Shown here: piece by piece, positions 15,700 through 17,492 of the stretch
Numbering within the stretch: the stretch's first letter is position 1
How the letters are laid out: every line of letters starts with the position of its first letter
Source of the DNA: Streptomyces fulvoviolaceus
GTDB taxonomy: Bacteria > Actinomycetota > Actinomycetes > Streptomycetales > Streptomycetaceae
Reading direction: 5' to 3'
NCBI RefSeq assembly: GCF_000718165.1
Contig: NZ_JOEY01000103.1
Coordinates: 1-17,492, forward strand
Length of the DNA stretch: 17,492 nucleotides
Notes under the pieces: model-generated
Database searches by the model: none
What the model saw: only the letters and a program-made list of their open reading frames with translations
Told to the model about the DNA's origin: nothing
Translations under genes and position numbers: made by a program

Positions 15700-17178
15700 G
15701 TGAACGAGATCGTGGGCGGAGTCCGTCGTACGAAGGTGCTCATCGTCGGGTCCGGAGGGAACGGGATCTCTGCGGCGGTGCTGCTGAAGCAGGCGGGGAT
15801 CGAGGACTTCGTGATCATCACGAAGCACGACGACTTCGGGGGTGTGTGGCACCAGAACACGTACCCGGGGTGTGGGGTGGACGGGGCGATCTCCATCTAC
15901 CAGTTCAGCTACGCGCTCAACCCGGAATGGTCGAGCCTGTTCGCCAGCCAGGCCGAGGTGGCCACGTACATGTGCAAGGTCGCTGCGCAGTACGGGCTGT
16001 ACGAGGACACCCGTTTCGGTACCGAGATGCTGGGCGCGGAATGGCTGGAGGACTCCGCGTGCTGGTCGGTGTCGACGACGAGCGGCACCTACCACGCGGA
16101 CGCGCTGGTGCTGGCGACCGGATTTCTGGAGGAGCCAGTCTTCCCGAACATTCTCGGTATCGATTCCTTCGAGGGGCGGATCTTCCACTCGTCGATGTGG
16201 CCGGAGGGCTACACCGGCGAGGGCGACCGGATCGCCGTCGTCGGCACCGGATCCTCGTCCATCCAGATCGTGCCCGCCATGCAGAAGACGGCGCAGGAGG
16301 TCACAGTCTTCCAGCGCACCCCTTGCTGGATCATCCCGAAGAACGCACACGTCTTCACCGAGGACGAGCGAGCCGGCTTCCGCGAATCGCCCGAGATCCT
16401 CCAGCGGCAGCGTGACGAGGGCTTCGAAACCGGGGAGCGCATGTGGGACAACGCGTTCTTGATGAAGGACCCGACGGAGTCCGCGAAGTTCGAGGACATG
16501 GCCCGCAAGTACCTGGAGGAGCAGGTTCCCGATCCGGAGCTGCGTCGGATGCTGACGCCGGATCACCAGTTCGCCTGCAAGCGGCCGGGCGCGAGCGACA
16601 CCTACTACGCGGCGTTGCAGCGGGACAACGTCGAACTGGTGCCGGAAGCCGTCGTGCAGATCGGTGCGGGGTCCGTCCGGTCCGCCGACAAGCGCGAGTT
16701 CGAGGTCGACACGATCGTCCTCGCCACGGGTTTCCTCTACGGCGGTCACATCCTGCACAAGGTGAAGCGGCGGGACGGCAGGACGGTGGGCGAGGTTCAG
16801 CAGGGTCATCCGCGGGCGTACAAGTCCGTGGAGGTCTCCGGCTGTCCCAACCTCTTCCTCATCGGTGGCGCCGGGCCCAACGGGCAGAACTGGAACGGCC
16901 TGGCCTGCGGGGAGATCGTCGGAACGTACCTGGTCAAGGTGCTCCAGTACATGGAGGAGCACGGGATCCGCGCGGTCGAGGTCCACGAGGAGGCCGAGAC
17001 CGAATGGAAGCGCCAGACCGACGAGATCCTCGCCCGAGGGGTAAGCCTGGCCGGCGGGTGCGTGAACTACTCGCAGGACGACACCGGTCACAACAAGGCC
17101 GCCTACCCCGGAAACCAACGGCAGATGGCTGCCGACCTGTGCGAGTTCGAAGCCTCGGTCCACCACGTCGTCGCCTGA
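15700..17178 (+). CDS. Baeyer-Villiger type flavin monooxygenase
   Basis: The 492-residue protein is a class B flavin monooxygenase that inserts oxygen next to a ketone using NADPH and FAD. It has the FAD-binding GSGGNG (residues 17-22), the Baeyer-Villiger fingerprint FEGRIFHSSMWP (157-168, matching FxGxxxHxxxW) and the NADPH-binding GTGSSS (182-187). VDTIVLATGF and LFLIGGAGPNGQNWNG complete the pattern. I chose GTG 15700 because AGAGGG lies 7 bases upstream and the Rossmann strand starts soon after. ATG 15646 would add 18 Arg-rich residues and lacks a good ribosome site. It is divergent from the aryl-CoA ligase operon and shares an operator-like element with it. An acyl-CoA dehydrogenase-fold gene follows 74 bases downstream. 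The substrate is probably a cyclic or aryl ketone. Confidence 0.92.
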   Translation: MNEIVGGVRRTKVLIVGSGGNGISAAVLLKQAGIEDFVIITKHDDFGGVWHQNTYPGCGVDGAISIYQFSYALNPEWSSLFASQAEVATYMCKVAAQYGLYEDTRFGTEMLGAEWLEDSACWSVSTTSGTYHADALVLATGFLEEPVFPNILGIDSFEGRIFHSSMWPEGYTGEGDRIAVVGTGSSSIQIVPAMQKTAQEVTVFQRTPCWIIPKNAHVFTEDERAGFRESPEILQRQRDEGFETGERMWDNAFLMKDPTESAKFEDMARKYLEEQVPDPELRRMLTPDHQFACKRPGASDTYYAALQRDNVELVPEAVVQIGAGSVRSADKREFEVDTIVLATGFLYGGHILHKVKRRDGRTVGEVQQGHPRAYKSVEVSGCPNLFLIGGAGPNGQNWNGLACGEIVGTYLVKVLQYMEEHGIRAVEVHEEAETEWKRQTDEILARGVSLAGGCVNYSQDDTGHNKAAYPGNQRQMAADLCEFEASVHHVVA

Positions 17179-17252
17179 CGCGTGATGGCGGCGCGGATTG
17201 AGTTGTCGCGGGTTTCGACCGCGGTATGTGTCCTACTTGAAGGAGTCAGAGG

Positions 17253-17492
17253 ATGAGTATCGTTTTGGACCGTCCGTCGGCCACGACGGCGGATCGTGAA
17301 CTGCGTGCCGAACTGGTGGAACGAGCCTCCAAACTCGTGCCCCTGCTGGCCGCGAACGCGGAACGCACCGACGTCGAGCGACGGGTGCCGGAAGAGAACA
17401 TCACCGCACTGCGCGAGGCCGGACTGCTGTCCCTGCTGCGGCCCAAGCGCTTCGGCGGACTGCAGACCGACATCCGCACCTCCCTGGAAATA
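17253..17492 (+). CDS. Acyl-CoA dehydrogenase-fold flavin monooxygenase, 3' partial
   Basis: Only the first 80 residues are in the window. They include RRVPEENITALREAGLLSLLRPKRFGG, the N-terminal helical signature of HsaA/DszC-like reduced-flavin monooxygenases and related acyl-CoA dehydrogenase-fold proteins. AAGGAG lies about 7 bases before ATG 17253 and the frame stays open to the edge. It follows the Baeyer-Villiger gene in the same direction with a 74-base gap, so they may be co-transcribed. The left-edge broken gene belongs to the same family. Full function cannot be assigned from this fragment. Confidence 0.85.
   Translation, partial: MSIVLDRPSATTADRELRAELVERASKLVPLLAANAERTDVERRVPEENITALREAGLLSLLRPKRFGGLQTDIRTSLEI

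Noticed and set aside
15676..17166. 496-codon minus-strand frame opposite the Baeyer-Villiger gene
   Set aside because: No recognisable domain, and the plus-strand protein has the family fingerprint.
17207..17223. CGCGG/CCGCG stem after the Baeyer-Villiger gene as a terminator
   Set aside because: Only a 5-bp stem with no T-run, and too weak to call in GC-rich DNA.

Overview
The window is GC-rich actinobacterial DNA, most probably from Streptomyces or a close relative. The signs are strong third-position G/C, GTG and TTG starts, tightly coupled genes, and paired aromatic and amine catabolism genes with TetR regulators. Organism assignment is inference. I found no rRNA, tRNA, CRISPR array, insertion sequence or phage gene. 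All gaps between genes are under 300 bases.

Region 1 (1-2693, + strand) opens inside a flavin-dependent monooxygenase of the acyl-CoA dehydrogenase fold. Its 3' end is frameshifted, and a short internal patch has different codon usage. It is followed by a 12-helix MFS transporter (GPH/SLC45-like motif) and a Rid-family protein that lacks the usual catalytic arginine.

Region 2 (2694-7390, + strand) is an amine-use unit. It holds a copper amine oxidase very like Arthrobacter phenylethylamine oxidase, an overlapping APC permease, an overlapping small membrane protein of unknown function, and a BetI-like TetR regulator. A TetR-type palindrome lies just before the oxidase, and a second inverted repeat overlaps a possible promoter of the regulator.

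Region 3 (7448-10203) has an aldo/keto reductase and a zinc-free MDR (quinone-oxidoreductase-like) enzyme on the minus strand, divergent from a second TetR gene. The gap between them carries two related operator-like palindromes exactly 30 bp apart.

Region 4 (10226-15421, - strand) is a compact operon. In transcription order it encodes a PaaK-like aryl-CoA ligase, an unknown 66-residue protein, a 760-residue fusion of a salicylyl-CoA/2-aminobenzoyl-CoA type FAD monooxygenase with an Old Yellow Enzyme domain, a hotdog thioesterase and a TesB thioesterase. The stops and starts overlap or nearly touch. This looks like aerobic degradation of anthranilate, salicylate or a related acid through CoA esters.

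Region 5 (15422-17492, + strand) is divergent. It encodes a Baeyer-Villiger type monooxygenase and the start of another acyl-CoA dehydrogenase-fold monooxygenase, the same family as the gene at the window's left edge. Two near-identical operator-like elements in the 15422-15699 gap, one near each divergent gene, suggest shared control. The most interesting idea is that the cyclic ketone made by the fusion enzyme could be a substrate for the Baeyer-Villiger enzyme. That would be a CoA-dependent dearomatise-then-ring-expand pathway; it is a hypothesis.
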